Part shown: in pieces, positions 12,405 through 22,078 of the stretch
Layout: each line of letters begins with the position of its first letter
How positions within the stretch are numbered: the stretch's first letter is position 1
Assembly (NCBI GenBank): GCA_014529385.2
Contig: CM043948.1
Location: 76,239,291-76,303,290 of the forward strand
Direction: 5' to 3'
Source of the DNA: Adiantum capillus-veneris
Lineage: Eukaryota > Streptophyta > Polypodiopsida > Polypodiales > Pteridaceae
DNA length: 64,000 bases
Program-made: the position numbers and the translations under genes
Notes under the pieces: generated by a model
What the model was told of the DNA's origin: nothing
Database searches by the model: none
Seen by the model: the letters and a program-made list of their open reading frames with translations, nothing else

Positions 12405-12670
12405 CACTACAAGAGGTTGTGTGCTCTTGTGACGCTGTTAGCGACGGAAATAAATTGGGTTTTTATAACCCCGGAGTCACTAAGATCGTCGCTAACAGTG
12501 TCAATACGGGAATGTCGCTATAACGGTCACTATATGCGTCGCTATAACCGTCATTATATAGCGACGCCTATAGCGATGATCATAGCGACGTTTATACAGG
12601 CCATCTATAGCGACATTTATAGTGATGCTGCATATAGCGACGGTCATAGCGACACCCGAGAGAAATTTTT
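12405..12670. repeat. CACTA-1 left TIR and subterminal repeat array
   Basis: 13-bp TIR followed by about ten copies of a TAGCGAC(G) word in both orientations between 12440 and 12655. Such arrays are the binding sites of the TnpA-type protein in En/Spm; binding here is inference. Confidence 0.8.
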
Positions 12671-13019
12671 TGGTGACAGAGCATTGAATGCCCTGCCACC
12701 CATCAACCATATTGAATGTTTTATTAATTGATTCACCTTTGATATAGACCCAAAATAATCACCCACAAGACAATATAACCATTAACTCCATCATCCATAG
12801 TATTGTTTGCAGAATAAAGATACAAAACTGACAAGCGTAAATTGATGAAAGTAAATCAATGACAATTGTACACATCATAGGCAAAATCACTTGATTGCTA
12901 AACTTTGCAAATGTAATAGTTACAATACCATTGTCATTATTGAAAAAATATACATGGTTTTTAAAAATACGTATAAAAGTCGTCTCATGATACATATGTT
13001 ATGACAAAAAGAAACTAAT

Positions 13020-13283
13020 GCTATCTAGCTATGGCTAGAGTGATGTTGTCTAATCAGACGTCTCATCGCGTCCAAGCGGCGTATCTGTCAGATTATGCAA
13101 AAAAAAACAATAAGACAGCTTTATGTAAGTATAAACATATAGCGACGTTTATAAAACAATACAACAAATAGAAAAGAGTAAACCCTAATACTAACCATTC
13201 CGTTGCGAGAACTCAGAATGTCCATCAGGGCGTTTAAGCCCTTCTTGCCTACGTACTCGCGCTCATACGGTTTTGGGTCACGT
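13020..13283 (-). pseudogene. 3' exons of the CACTA-1 second gene, cut off by element B
   Basis: Reading leftwards from the element B junction: PKPYERE, then GKKGLNALMDILSSRNGM up to about 13190, then after a probable intron QIRRLDAMRRLIRQ near 13090-13040. These continue the Transposase_24-type protein whose 5' exons lie at 22079-23132. The equivalent 3' exons in CACTA-2 are at about 45770-46035. Element B lies in or beside the intron joining the two blocks. 12671-13019 is AT-rich and probably 3' untranslated sequence. Confidence 0.6.
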
Positions 13284-14225
13284 TGTCAGGAGTTTTTTGG
13301 AGCAAGGGATTGTGCATATGTACATATACATGCATGGTGCATCAAATAAAGGATTGCCCATTTTCCAGAGCCAGGTGGTTACGTGGGGCCCACATGTGTA
13401 CAGGTAGGACAGTGTGTACATAGTGCATCGATTTTCACTATTACCAGTACCATTGTGTTTTTCTACAATAAGGAGGAGTTGGTAGCGCGTAAAACTTCTC
13501 GAGGAAGCTGTTCGCGGGCCGACGACGTGAGGTCAGCAGGTGCGTCAGATGGCATCTAGTGGCGTCAGGAGGGCGAACGAGGTCAATATTCGCACGCAGA
13601 CGAGGACGGACACAACGTGGGTGTTTGCTTGTGAGAATTATGCAGAAAGGTCATCATGAGGACCTTTTTTTGGGGCCACTTCACGTGGTGGAGAGATGCA
13701 TTATTGGAAAGAAGCTGAGTGCCAGGTGTGCGGATGACGCAAAAAGGTGACAACTATGCACTGCGAGGTCAGTTTTTGGCCTGTTCGGGGTCCGTTTGAG
13801 GTCATCTAAAAGGCCAAGGGTGCCCAACTAATAAGGCTAAGTGTGGGAACTGAAAAAACAGAGAGAAGACCAGAAAAAACGTGGAGAAGAGAGGAGGAAC
13901 AGCCGCAGGTGTGTTTTTTGGGTTTTTGGAGCCTGTTTTGGCCGTAAACTGCTCATCCGAGGTCGGATTTGAGCACTTTGACATTGTAGACTGGGGTTTT
14001 GGGCCGTTCCGGACGCGATGGCGCTGTCCATTTTGCCAAATTCCTCACTCTTTTCCTGCTGTTTTTCTGTGTAAGTTTCTCCTATGAGCGAAGTTTCTGC
14101 TCTAGTTTGTGATTGTATCTGGCTTATTTTACCCATATTGTGTGAGCTATTTGCCCCATTGGTGTTGGCCCAAGCTCAATTGTATCTAAACATCAGAAAT
14201 TCTCCTCTTTTGAGCTGAGGTTTTT

Positions 14226-14258
<33 letters not shown>

Positions 14259-14433
14259 TGTGTGGAGTGGGCAAGTGGATAGTCTCTCTCCTCTCACTCC
14301 AGAGGTGTGTTCCCTGTCTCGGCCAGGTGTGTTGTCTAAGCCGAGTGGTGCCCCATAGTGTGTGTGTGTATCTTCCCAAGAGTGTGTGTCGGGTCGTTAT
14401 AGAGGCGCTGTGTGTGTTTTCATCCCGCTCACA
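13284..14433 (+). repeat. 5' LTR of element B
   Basis: TGTCAGGAG to GCTCACA. Differences from the 3' LTR: GCCCATTT versus GCACATTT near 13358, CAGAGCC versus CAGCGCC near 13378, GCGGGCC versus GCAGGCC near 13516, and a (TG)n tract 4 bp longer near 14228. Confidence 0.95.
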
Positions 14434-14439
14434 TTCTTT

Positions 14440-14457
14440 TGGCGCCCCCACGGAGGA
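14440..14457 (+). promoter_or_regulatory. Primer-binding site of element B
   Basis: TGGCGCCCCCACGGAGGA, 6 bases after the 5' LTR, matching the position and most bases of the element A site. Confidence 0.75.
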
Positions 14458-14477
14458 TCTTCTTCGAGTACCTTCTG

Positions 14478-14605
14478 CTTCGAGCTTCGAGCTTCGAGCT
14501 TCGGGATTACAGGTTGCAGGTTGCAGATTACAGGTTACAGGTTATAGGTTACAGGAACAGGGACAGGGACAGGTACAGGTGATTCACACAGGTACAGGTA
14601 GCTGG
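14478..14605 (+). repeat. Short tandem repeats in the element B leader
   Basis: Just after the PBS are GCTTCGA repeats (14478-14500), then units built on TTACAGG, then AGGGAC and AGGTAC units. Element A has a shorter version (about 2415-2500), so the array varies in length between copies. No coding frame. Confidence 0.7.
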
Positions 14606-15178
14606 AGTACACTGATGTCACTTGCAGTTGTTGTGGGAATGCATCACTTGGCGCCTATTTGAGCGCATTGTCTGTTGGATTGTACGTTACTTGTGGAAAC
14701 TGCCATTGTACGCCTTTGTGGAGCCATATATGGTTTTATTTGGCAGTCCCAGCCATTTCTGAGACTTGGTCTGGAAGATAGTCATTTCTGAGACTTGACT
14801 ATACGCGATTTGCATTAGCTTTCGTGTGAGGGTCGATAGCGTGAGGTTTTTATTGAGCTGGGGGATTCTCAAATGTGGAGATCCTTTCGGTGATACAGGT
14901 AGCTGGAGCACCCTTTTCATGACCTCGCCATAGGCTATGTACTAGGGAGTCCTACTTGATGCTCGGGTTCTATTGTTGACAGTTTATGCATACATAGACA
15001 GTCTATATTTTGGGTTCCTACTGCTCTACTTCTGGGGAAACTCTGTCGAAATTTTCCCAAGTTATGATGGCTGGTTTTTTGGTATTTTGAGCCATTTATG
15101 CTGTTATGCTGCTGAAATTTTGGCAAAATCAGAGGTTGAGTCAGGTGTGCCTTCTTGGGAGCTTCATGGTTGGCTTTA

Positions 15179-15397
15179 ATGGATGATCAAAATGGCCCTC
15201 AGTTCACTCCTTTTCATTTAACGCAAAGAATTCAGATTAATGTTCATGTGTCCAGGAAGATCTTTTTCCAGCAGCGCATAGTCTTTATGTTTGGGCCAAG
15301 AAGATTGAGAGAGATCCTGGAATGTCCTTTGCCTGTTGTCATTCCGATGATCAACTATGAAAACTCATTTGATGTGCATGTGTTTGTCCTTATCTAA
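15179..15397 (+). CDS. Conserved 72-codon leader ORF, element B copy
   Basis: ATG at 15179 overlaps the stop of an upstream frame (TAATG); the ORF ends with TAA at 15397, 102 bases before the gag ATG and in the same frame as gag, with intervening stops. One amino acid differs from the element A copy (His for Tyr at residue 13) against 14 silent differences. The overlapping upstream frame (14973-15179) has many replacement changes and is probably not coding. No known domain seen; about 72 residues, basic middle, hydrophobic C-terminus. It could be a small accessory protein, an exon spliced to gag, or a captured host exon; the sequence does not decide. Confidence 0.7.
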   Translation: MDDQNGPQFTPFHLTQRIQINVHVSRKIFFQQRIVFMFGPRRLREILECPLPVVIPMINYENSFDVHVFVLI

Positions 15398-15499
15398 AGT
15401 TGAGCTCCATTGAAGTTTCTGGGGATTGGGAAGTGAAAAGTTTTGGGTTCTTGCACGTGTGTTCGAAGGGGTTCTCAAAGCATCATAATTTGGGTAGCC

Positions 15500-18400
15500 A
15501 TGGCTTTCTCTTATCCCGAGTTTCATGGAAGAAGTGATGAAGATGTGGAAGAATTTTTGGAAAAGATGGAGGTTGCCTGCATTAGCAACCAGATTCATGA
15601 CCCTACGCAAATGTTACGCCTTCTCCAAATTTGTTTGAAGAGTGATGCACGAGCTTGGTCCAAAGCATTTGAAGAGGAGTTGCGTATGGCTGATCCACCT
15701 ATAAGATTGAGTTGGGACAATCTAAGGCATGGATTGGAAGTGGAGTTTGTGAAGATAGAAGACCCTGACAAAGTGTGGCAAGAAGTACAGGCTTTGGTGC
15801 AAAAGGAAGGTGAGCCAGTAGATGCGTACATACGTAAGTTTTCATTGGCATGGGAGCGAATGTGCAAGGCTTTAGCACCACAGGTACCCCCGCCTGACAT
15901 GATGAAGAAGGACAGGTTCTTGGCTGGTCTTTGGGAGAATATACGTTGGAGAGTGGAGCTAAAGAAGCCTAGGACATATGAAGATGCACTAGAGGTAGCA
16001 AGGAACAAAGAGTGGAAGCTGAGGAAAATGAGCCAGTTAGGGGTGGAGTCTTTGCCAATGAGGTCTGAATTTCAGCCTATAGAGTCTTTACAAGGGCGCA
16101 TGTCAGGGGTTCATCATGAACCAGTGGTTCCTGTTACTACTCAGGTTATGCCAGCAGTGGTCACTACAGCAGTGCAAGATGATGGCCTAAGGCAAGACAT
16201 GAGGCAAGTGGTTGATCTGATGAAGAATCTCAGCCTAAACATGCTAGGTCAAGTGGGAAATAATCGAGGTCGAGGGAGGTTTGCAAATCAGCAAGGAGGT
16301 GAAGAAAGGCCTAGGAATGGTGTTGGACAAAGCAATAGTAGGTTTTGGAGGCAGACGCCCACATGTTATAATTGCGGAGAGTTGGGCCACATCAGCCCGC
16401 AATGTGATAAGCCACCAAGGATGGGGGGAGACATGTATCCATTGCCAAGACAGGTGCTAACTAGGTCAAATGATTATGGCATCGAAATTAAGGGAGACGA
16501 AGGAACCAGTGGACTGACCCAAGAGGAAAAAGGGAAAACAAAAGTGCTAAGTGTAGTCACCTTGGAGAAGGCATCAAAGCTAGAGGATACATTAGTGATG
16601 CCTATTGGGAAGAGGACCACAGAGGATAAGGAAGGAAGAAGTGCCCCAGGTCCTAGTAAGAAGAAAGGAAAGAGCCATGAAGGCGAGGATGTCAAGGCCA
16701 AGAGGAAAAGGAGAGCTCGTCGAAAGTTTCATGTTTCAGATTTTCCACTAGGGGATGGGCAATTAAGCTATGACTTGAAGGAGGATCTGACGAGCAGGAA
16801 GGCAGATGTTACTTTTGGGCAGCTTATAGAGATGGTGCCTAAGCTAAAGCGACAGTGGAAGAGGATGGTTAACCCAATGGAGAAAGAGCCAGAGAGAGGT
16901 TCAGTGAAGGTGTTGGCAATGGACGAGCTACCAGACATTTGTCCAATAGTAGATGTGTGGCATAAAAGGAAAAATTTGGGACAAGGTTATGTGGATGGCG
17001 GAGCCCAAATATGCGTCATAACACACTCATGCGTTGAGAAGATGGGTCTCACAGTGGCTGGGGTGTCAGGTTTTCGGATCAGATTGGCAAACCATCAAAA
17101 AGTAAAATGCTTGGGTGTTGTAAAGAGCTTAGAAGTGGAGGCATATGATGCAAAGGCAGTGGTTGATTTTCATGTGATGCCAGCAGGGTTGGGAGCATAT
17201 CCTATTATACTGGGCAGACCATGGTTACGTGCAGTGGGAGCTGTTCAAGATTGGCGACATGGTACGATTAGCCTCTATGGAAAGACAGGTACCAAGAAGC
17301 TTTATAATATGGACACAAGGAAACGATTAGAGGAGCTTTATGAAGATGAGGATGAGTCTAGTGATGAAGACTCTTCCACGGTGACAGATGAGGACAGTGA
17401 TAGCACTACCAGCAGTGATGAGGATGTTGATGTTGCATTTCTTTTGATGGATAAAGAGATCCAGGAGATTGGTTTAGTCGCATTTGCGAAGGAAGTTGAA
17501 GATGAAAGTGAAGGGCCTTATGAAGTGATTGAAGGGCTGATGCAAACCAAAGTTGAGTTGTCAAAGAAGCAGGAATTAATGACGCAAATGATTAGTGGAG
17601 ACCTCTCAGCTATGGAGAAGGATATATATTTGCATATGCTGGCTAGTTTTCCTGATTTGTTCATTACTTCATATGAAGAGATCAGAGGGTTCAAGGGCGA
17701 AGAGATGCATATAGAGCTGAAAGAAGGTGCTAAGCCAGTACGGCAAAGGCTAAGAAGGATGGGTCAAGAGCAAATGGAAGCCTTGCGGGTAGAGGTGGAC
17801 AAGTTATTGAAGGCAGGGTTCATAGTTCCAGTGGAGACCACAGAATGGGTGAGTCCAGTAGTAGTCAGTCCAAAGAAGGATGGGAAGTGGAGAATTTGTG
17901 TAGATTTTAAACCCTTAAACGCAGCCACTAAGAAGAACCCATATCCTCTTCCATTCATCGATCAGATCTTGGATTCAGTGGCAGGTTATGAGAGGTACAG
18001 TGTGTGTGATGGTTTTTCAGGCTATTTTCAATTGAAGATTGCTCTTAAAGACCGCACAAAGACAACATTTATTACGCCATGGGGCTGCTATTGCTACACA
18101 GTGTTGCCGTTTGGGTTGTCAAATGGACCATCTTTCTATCAAGAAAGAGCAAATTGGGTGTTGGAACCATTCATTGGTAGTTGTGTTAAGGCTTTTATGG
18201 ATGACTTCTGTGTCTATAGCAGTAGGGCTGAGCATCATGAGAAGTTGCAGATGGTATTGGCTCGATATGATGAATGTGGAGGACAACTAAATCCAAAGAA
18301 ATGTCATCTAGCACAGCCAAGGGTGAAGTTATTGGGCCATATGGTGTCAGAAAATGGCATTGAGGCTGATCCAGATAAGGTGAAGTCTATTATTCTTCTT

Positions 18401-20461
18401 CCATCACCTATGAGTACGAAGCAATTGGCAACCTTTATACACAAAGTGAAGTACATGGCACGGTTTATTCCATTGTCTTCGCAGCTTCTTTATCCATTAC
18501 AACAAGTGGCAAAGCATGATCCATTGCAATGGGATGACAAGTGTGAAGAAGTGTTTCAAGAGGTGAAAGAGGTGTTAGGGGGGTTGTCAGCCATGCAGGC
18601 TCCTGATTGGGAGAAAGTTTTTTATGTAAATCCATCAGTAGGGGATGATGCCATTGGAGCCATGCTATTGCAAAAGGGCAAGGGCAGCCATTATATGAGG
18701 CCAGTGTATTGTGCAAGCCGAGTGAAGTTGGTAGCGGAGAGAAAGTTATCGGAAGTAGAGCTAGTGATGGCTAGTGTAATATTTGCTTGTCGACGATTTC
18801 GTCATTACTTGCTACCACGGCCTTTTGTTTTCTTGACGAGTTATGCCTTTTTGCCACAGTTAATTAATGGTATTAACATGTCAAATGTGGTGAAGAAATG
18901 GGTAATTGAGCTGCAAGAGTTTGAGTTCTCTTTTCTAGTGGAAGATAGTACAAGGGCTACCCTAGCTGATTTGTTGACCTACAAGGAGAATCCCCTTATT
19001 GTTAAGGAAGAGGTGGTGAGAAAGGTAGTTGAAGAAGTGCCACAGATCAGCAATGCACATGTGTTGTTCTTTGATGGTTCATACAGAAAGAGCCATGATG
19101 CAGCTTCGGGGGGTATAGCACTTTATGATCCAGAGGGGAAGCTAGTATGCAAGAGAGGGTTCAAATTGGATGCGCATAGTAACAATGAGGCTGAATATGC
19201 TACATTGGAAGCCGGATTACACATTTGTTTGAAGCATGGGGTTCGAAGGTTGAGCATAAAAGGTGATGCCTTGTTAGTGGTGAAGCAAGTGTTGGGTGTG
19301 TGGAAGAGCAAGAACACCTCATTGAAGGAAATGTGCTTCAGAATTAAAGGCCTGTTAAAAAAGTTTGAAGCATGGAGTATCAGACACATTGAACGTGCTC
19401 TAAATGGAGAGGCACATGAAGCAGCTCAAGGCATGATTGGGGAGCTATTTGTGTTGAGGACCACTTTACCTCTTTATCATGGCCGGGAAAGTTTGGCTCA
19501 AGAAGAGGAGTTTTTGCTAACAGGAATCATTCCAAAGGAGATTCAGAAGTCTAAGAAGTATGGCTTTGTGCGTAGAGCATACAGGTACAAATTGATTGGT
19601 GATGTCTTATACATGAAAGGGGCTGATCTCGTGTTGAGACGTGTACCTTGGCGAGAGGAGCTTTACAGAGTGTTGGAAGAGAATCATGAAGGCGCATGTG
19701 GTGGCCATTTTGCTCTAAAGATCACCTTGCATAAGATTTTGCAAGAGGGGTATGTATGGCCTAGTTTGCACAAGGATGTTCACCATTGGTGTAGGTCTTG
19801 CAATAGGTGTCAAGCATTTGGGAAGAGAGTGTTGAAGCCAGAGCTACGAAAAACCATTATGGCGTTTGATGTGTTTGAAAAGTGGGGAATTGATGCAATA
19901 GGCCCGTTACCTATCACAAGCAGGGGCAAAAGCTATATTTTGACGGCAGTGGACTATCTCTCTAGATGGGCAGAGGCTATAGCAGTAAAACAGATCACTG
20001 CAAAGGATGTGGCAAAATTTGTGTATGATGAAATATGTTGCAAGTTTGGGGTGCCACTGGAGTTACTTTCAGATAAGGGGCCTGGCTTTAGAGCTAAACT
20101 GCTAGATTTTTTATGTGCAAAGATGAAGATTAGGCACCAGCATACCACTCCTTATTACCCGCAGTGTAATGGCTTGAATGAAAGATTCAATGGTGAGTTG
20201 GTACAGATTCTTTCGAAAGTGACAGAGCACCAAGGAAAGAATTGGGATTTGGAATTGCCTAGTGCATTATGGGCTTACCGTACTTCGGTGAAGACAGGTA
20301 CAGGGTTTACTCCATTTCATTTGGTGTATGGAAAGGAAGCACTATTGCCTGTGGAGGTAGAGTTGCCTGCGGTCAAGATGTTAGAGAAGTTGCTTGGGCC
20401 GCCTAGTGATGCATTCAAAGAAGGCTCTTGCAGTTACAAGAGGTCCAGTTGGATAGGATGA
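15500..20461 (+). CDS. Gag-Pol polyprotein of element B (ends early by frameshift)
   Basis: Directs reverse transcription and integration of the element. Start chosen at ATG 15500 (MAFSYPEFHG), shared with A; the open frame begins earlier at 15443. In order: Gag (about 1-250); CCHC knuckle CYNCGELGHISPQC (from 289); aspartic protease with active-site Asp 499 in an unusual D-G-G-A triad; acidic linker; RT (about 750-1000) with FMDD at 899; a degenerate native RNase H (about 1035-1165) whose usual TDAS and TDH Asp residues are absent (VNPS, TSY); a second, archaeal-type RNase H with Asp 1192, the Glu of NNEAEY and Asp 1256, but His 1306 where the last Asp is usual; integrase with HHCC zinc finger (CRSCNRC) and catalytic Asp 1465, Asp 1525, Glu 1561 (D-35-E). 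The frame breaks near 20420, and the last residues to 20461 are not homologous to A. Confidence 0.95.
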   Translation: MAFSYPEFHGRSDEDVEEFLEKMEVACISNQIHDPTQMLRLLQICLKSDARAWSKAFEEELRMADPPIRLSWDNLRHGLEVEFVKIEDPDKVWQEVQALVQKEGEPVDAYIRKFSLAWERMCKALAPQVPPPDMMKKDRFLAGLWENIRWRVELKKPRTYEDALEVARNKEWKLRKMSQLGVESLPMRSEFQPIESLQGRMSGVHHEPVVPVTTQVMPAVVTTAVQDDGLRQDMRQVVDLMKNLSLNMLGQVGNNRGRGRFANQQGGEERPRNGVGQSNSRFWRQTPTCYNCGELGHISPQCDKPPRMGGDMYPLPRQVLTRSNDYGIEIKGDEGTSGLTQEEKGKTKVLSVVTLEKASKLEDTLVMPIGKRTTEDKEGRSAPGPSKKKGKSHEGEDVKAKRKRRARRKFHVSDFPLGDGQLSYDLKEDLTSRKADVTFGQLIEMVPKLKRQWKRMVNPMEKEPERGSVKVLAMDELPDICPIVDVWHKRKNLGQGYVDGGAQICVITHSCVEKMGLTVAGVSGFRIRLANHQKVKCLGVVKSLEVEAYDAKAVVDFHVMPAGLGAYPIILGRPWLRAVGAVQDWRHGTISLYGKTGTKKLYNMDTRKRLEELYEDEDESSDEDSSTVTDEDSDSTTSSDEDVDVAFLLMDKEIQEIGLVAFAKEVEDESEGPYEVIEGLMQTKVELSKKQELMTQMISGDLSAMEKDIYLHMLASFPDLFITSYEEIRGFKGEEMHIELKEGAKPVRQRLRRMGQEQMEALRVEVDKLLKAGFIVPVETTEWVSPVVVSPKKDGKWRICVDFKPLNAATKKNPYPLPFIDQILDSVAGYERYSVCDGFSGYFQLKIALKDRTKTTFITPWGCYCYTVLPFGLSNGPSFYQERANWVLEPFIGSCVKAFMDDFCVYSSRAEHHEKLQMVLARYDECGGQLNPKKCHLAQPRVKLLGHMVSENGIEADPDKVKSIILLPSPMSTKQLATFIHKVKYMARFIPLSSQLLYPLQQVAKHDPLQWDDKCEEVFQEVKEVLGGLSAMQAPDWEKVFYVNPSVGDDAIGAMLLQKGKGSHYMRPVYCASRVKLVAERKLSEVELVMASVIFACRRFRHYLLPRPFVFLTSYAFLPQLINGINMSNVVKKWVIELQEFEFSFLVEDSTRATLADLLTYKENPLIVKEEVVRKVVEEVPQISNAHVLFFDGSYRKSHDAASGGIALYDPEGKLVCKRGFKLDAHSNNEAEYATLEAGLHICLKHGVRRLSIKGDALLVVKQVLGVWKSKNTSLKEMCFRIKGLLKKFEAWSIRHIERALNGEAHEAAQGMIGELFVLRTTLPLYHGRESLAQEEEFLLTGIIPKEIQKSKKYGFVRRAYRYKLIGDVLYMKGADLVLRRVPWREELYRVLEENHEGACGGHFALKITLHKILQEGYVWPSLHKDVHHWCRSCNRCQAFGKRVLKPELRKTIMAFDVFEKWGIDAIGPLPITSRGKSYILTAVDYLSRWAEAIAVKQITAKDVAKFVYDEICCKFGVPLELLSDKGPGFRAKLLDFLCAKMKIRHQHTTPYYPQCNGLNERFNGELVQILSKVTEHQGKNWDLELPSALWAYRTSVKTGTGFTPFHLVYGKEALLPVEVELPAVKMLEKLLGPPSDAFKEGSCSYKRSSWIG

Positions 20462-20850
20462 GCGCATTGGAACATTATGGGCAGATGCAGGATAAGGCTT
20501 TGGCAAAGATAAATGAAAAGGTTAAAAGTAAGGGTATCAAGAAACATGACTTGGTTTTGCGCTACAATAGTAAGCTGGACAACACCTTCCAAAAGAAGTT
20601 TCAGATTAAGTGGGAAGGCCCTTTCAAGGTAGTGGAGTGTTTTCCAAATGGCACATATCAGTTGGCTAACCTGGATGGGATTTTACATACGTCAAGGGTA
20701 AATGGATTGCGTCTTAAGTTGTATCATGCCAGGTTGATGATGGTGGAGCAAGATGAGTTTTCTGAAGAGCGAGTGATGTCTGTGAAGGATGAGGAGACCT
20801 GTGATGCGGCGAGTCTCATATCTCTCTTTGCTGCTGCTGATCATGAATGA
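20422..20850 (+). CDS. C-terminal integrase segment of element B, out of frame
   Basis: Continues the integrase in the next frame (LQLQEVQLDRMSALEHYGQ...) and contains the GPY/F-type module IKWEGPFKVVECFPNGTYQL, which follows the catalytic core in Ty3/gypsy integrases. Element A reads through this point in one frame with one extra base (CAAAGAGAGG versus CAAAGAAGG), so B has a single-base deletion near 20420. Ends TGA at 20850, close to the polypurine tract. No separate start codon is implied. Confidence 0.85.
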   Translation, partial: RLLQLQEVQLDRMSALEHYGQMQDKALAKINEKVKSKGIKKHDLVLRYNSKLDNTFQKKFQIKWEGPFKVVECFPNGTYQLANLDGILHTSRVNGLRLKLYHARLMMVEQDEFSEERVMSVKDEETCDAASLISLFAAADHE

Positions 20851-20861
20851 TCTAGCAGGCT

Positions 20862-20878
20862 AGGGGATGGGCAAATTA
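20862..20878 (+). promoter_or_regulatory. Polypurine tract of element B
   Basis: AGGGGATGGGCAAATTA directly before the 3' LTR; matches element A. Confidence 0.65.
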
Positions 20879-22024
20879 TGTCAGGAGTTTTTTGGAGCAA
20901 GGGATTGTGCATATGTACATATACATGCATGGTGCATCAAATAAAGGATTGCACATTTTCCAGCGCCAGGTGGTTACGTGGGGCCCACATGTGTACAGGT
21001 AGGACAGTGTGTACATAGTGCATCGATTTTCACTATTACCAGTACCATTGTGTTTTTCTACAATAAGGAGGAGTTGGTAGCGCGTAAAACTTCTCGAGGA
21101 AGCTGTTCGCAGGCCGACGACGTGAGGTCAGCAGGTGCGTCAGATGGCATCTAGTGGCGTCAGGAGGGCGAACGAGGTCAATATTCGCACGCAGACGAGG
21201 ACGGACACAACGTGGGTGTTTGCTTGTGAGAATTATGCAGAAAGGTCATCATGAGGACCTTTTTTTGGGGCCACTTCACGTGGTGGAGAGATGCATTATT
21301 GGAAAGAAGCTGAGTGCCAGGTGTGCGGATGACGCAAAAAGGTGACAACTATGCACTGCGAGGTCAGTTTTTGGCCTGTTCGGGGTCCGTTTGAGGTCAT
21401 CTAAAAGGCCAAGGGTGCCCAACTAATAAGGCTAAGTGTGGGAACTGAAAAAACAGAGAGAAGACCAGAAAAAACGTGGAGAAGAGAGGAGGAACAGCCG
21501 CAGGTGTGTTTTTTGGGTTTTTGGAGCCTGTTTTGGCCGTAAACTGCTCATCCGAGGTCGGATTTGAGCACTTTGACATTGTAGACTGGGGTTTTGGGCC
21601 GTTCCGGACGCGATGGCGCTGTCCATTTTGCCAAATTCCTCACTCTTTTCCTGCTGTTTTTCTGTGTAAGTTTCTCCTATGAGCGAAGTTTCTGCTCTAG
21701 TTTGTGATTGTATCTGGCTTATTTTACCCATATTGTGTGAGCTATTTGCCCCATTGGTGTTGGCCCAAGCTCAATTGTATCTAAACATCAGAAATTCTCC
21801 TCTTTTGAGCTGAGGTTTTTGGGTGTGTGTGTGTGTGTGTGTGTGTGTCTGTGTGGAGTGGGCAAGTGGATAGTCTCTCTCCTCTCACTCCAGAGGTGTG
21901 TTCCCTGTCTCGGCCAGGTGTGTTGTCTAAGCCGAGTGGTGCCCCATAGTGTGTGTGTGTATCTTCCCAAGAGTGTGTGTCGGGTCGTTATAGAGGCGCT
22001 GTGTGTGTTTTCATCCCGCTCACA
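20879..22024 (+). repeat. 3' LTR of element B
   Basis: 1146 bp, TGTCAGGAG to GCTCACA, nearly identical to 13284-14433. Confidence 0.95.
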
Positions 22025-22078
22025 ACGTCCAGTCATTGACCACTATCAAAACATACAAAGGATGCATTATGTTAGAAT

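Larger units (their letters stand above)
13284..22024 (+). mobile_element. Element B: young Tat-like Ty3/gypsy LTR retrotransposon
   Basis: 8741 bp with complete structure: LTRs 13284-14433 and 20879-22024, PBS 14440-14457, leader ORF 15179-15397, gag-pol 15500-20850, polypurine tract 20862-20878. ACGT flanks both sides (13280-13283 and 22025-22028), a 4-bp target duplication. I count only three substitutions between the LTRs plus a 4-bp difference in a (TG)n tract, so insertion was recent. A single-base frameshift in the integrase C-terminus is the only clear lesion. Inserted in CACTA-1 on the strand opposite to the CACTA genes. Confidence 0.95.

Noticed and set aside
14228-14662. 144-codon frame across the LTR end and leader of element B
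   Set aside because: Crosses the (TG)n tract, LTR boundary and PBS; not kept in element A.
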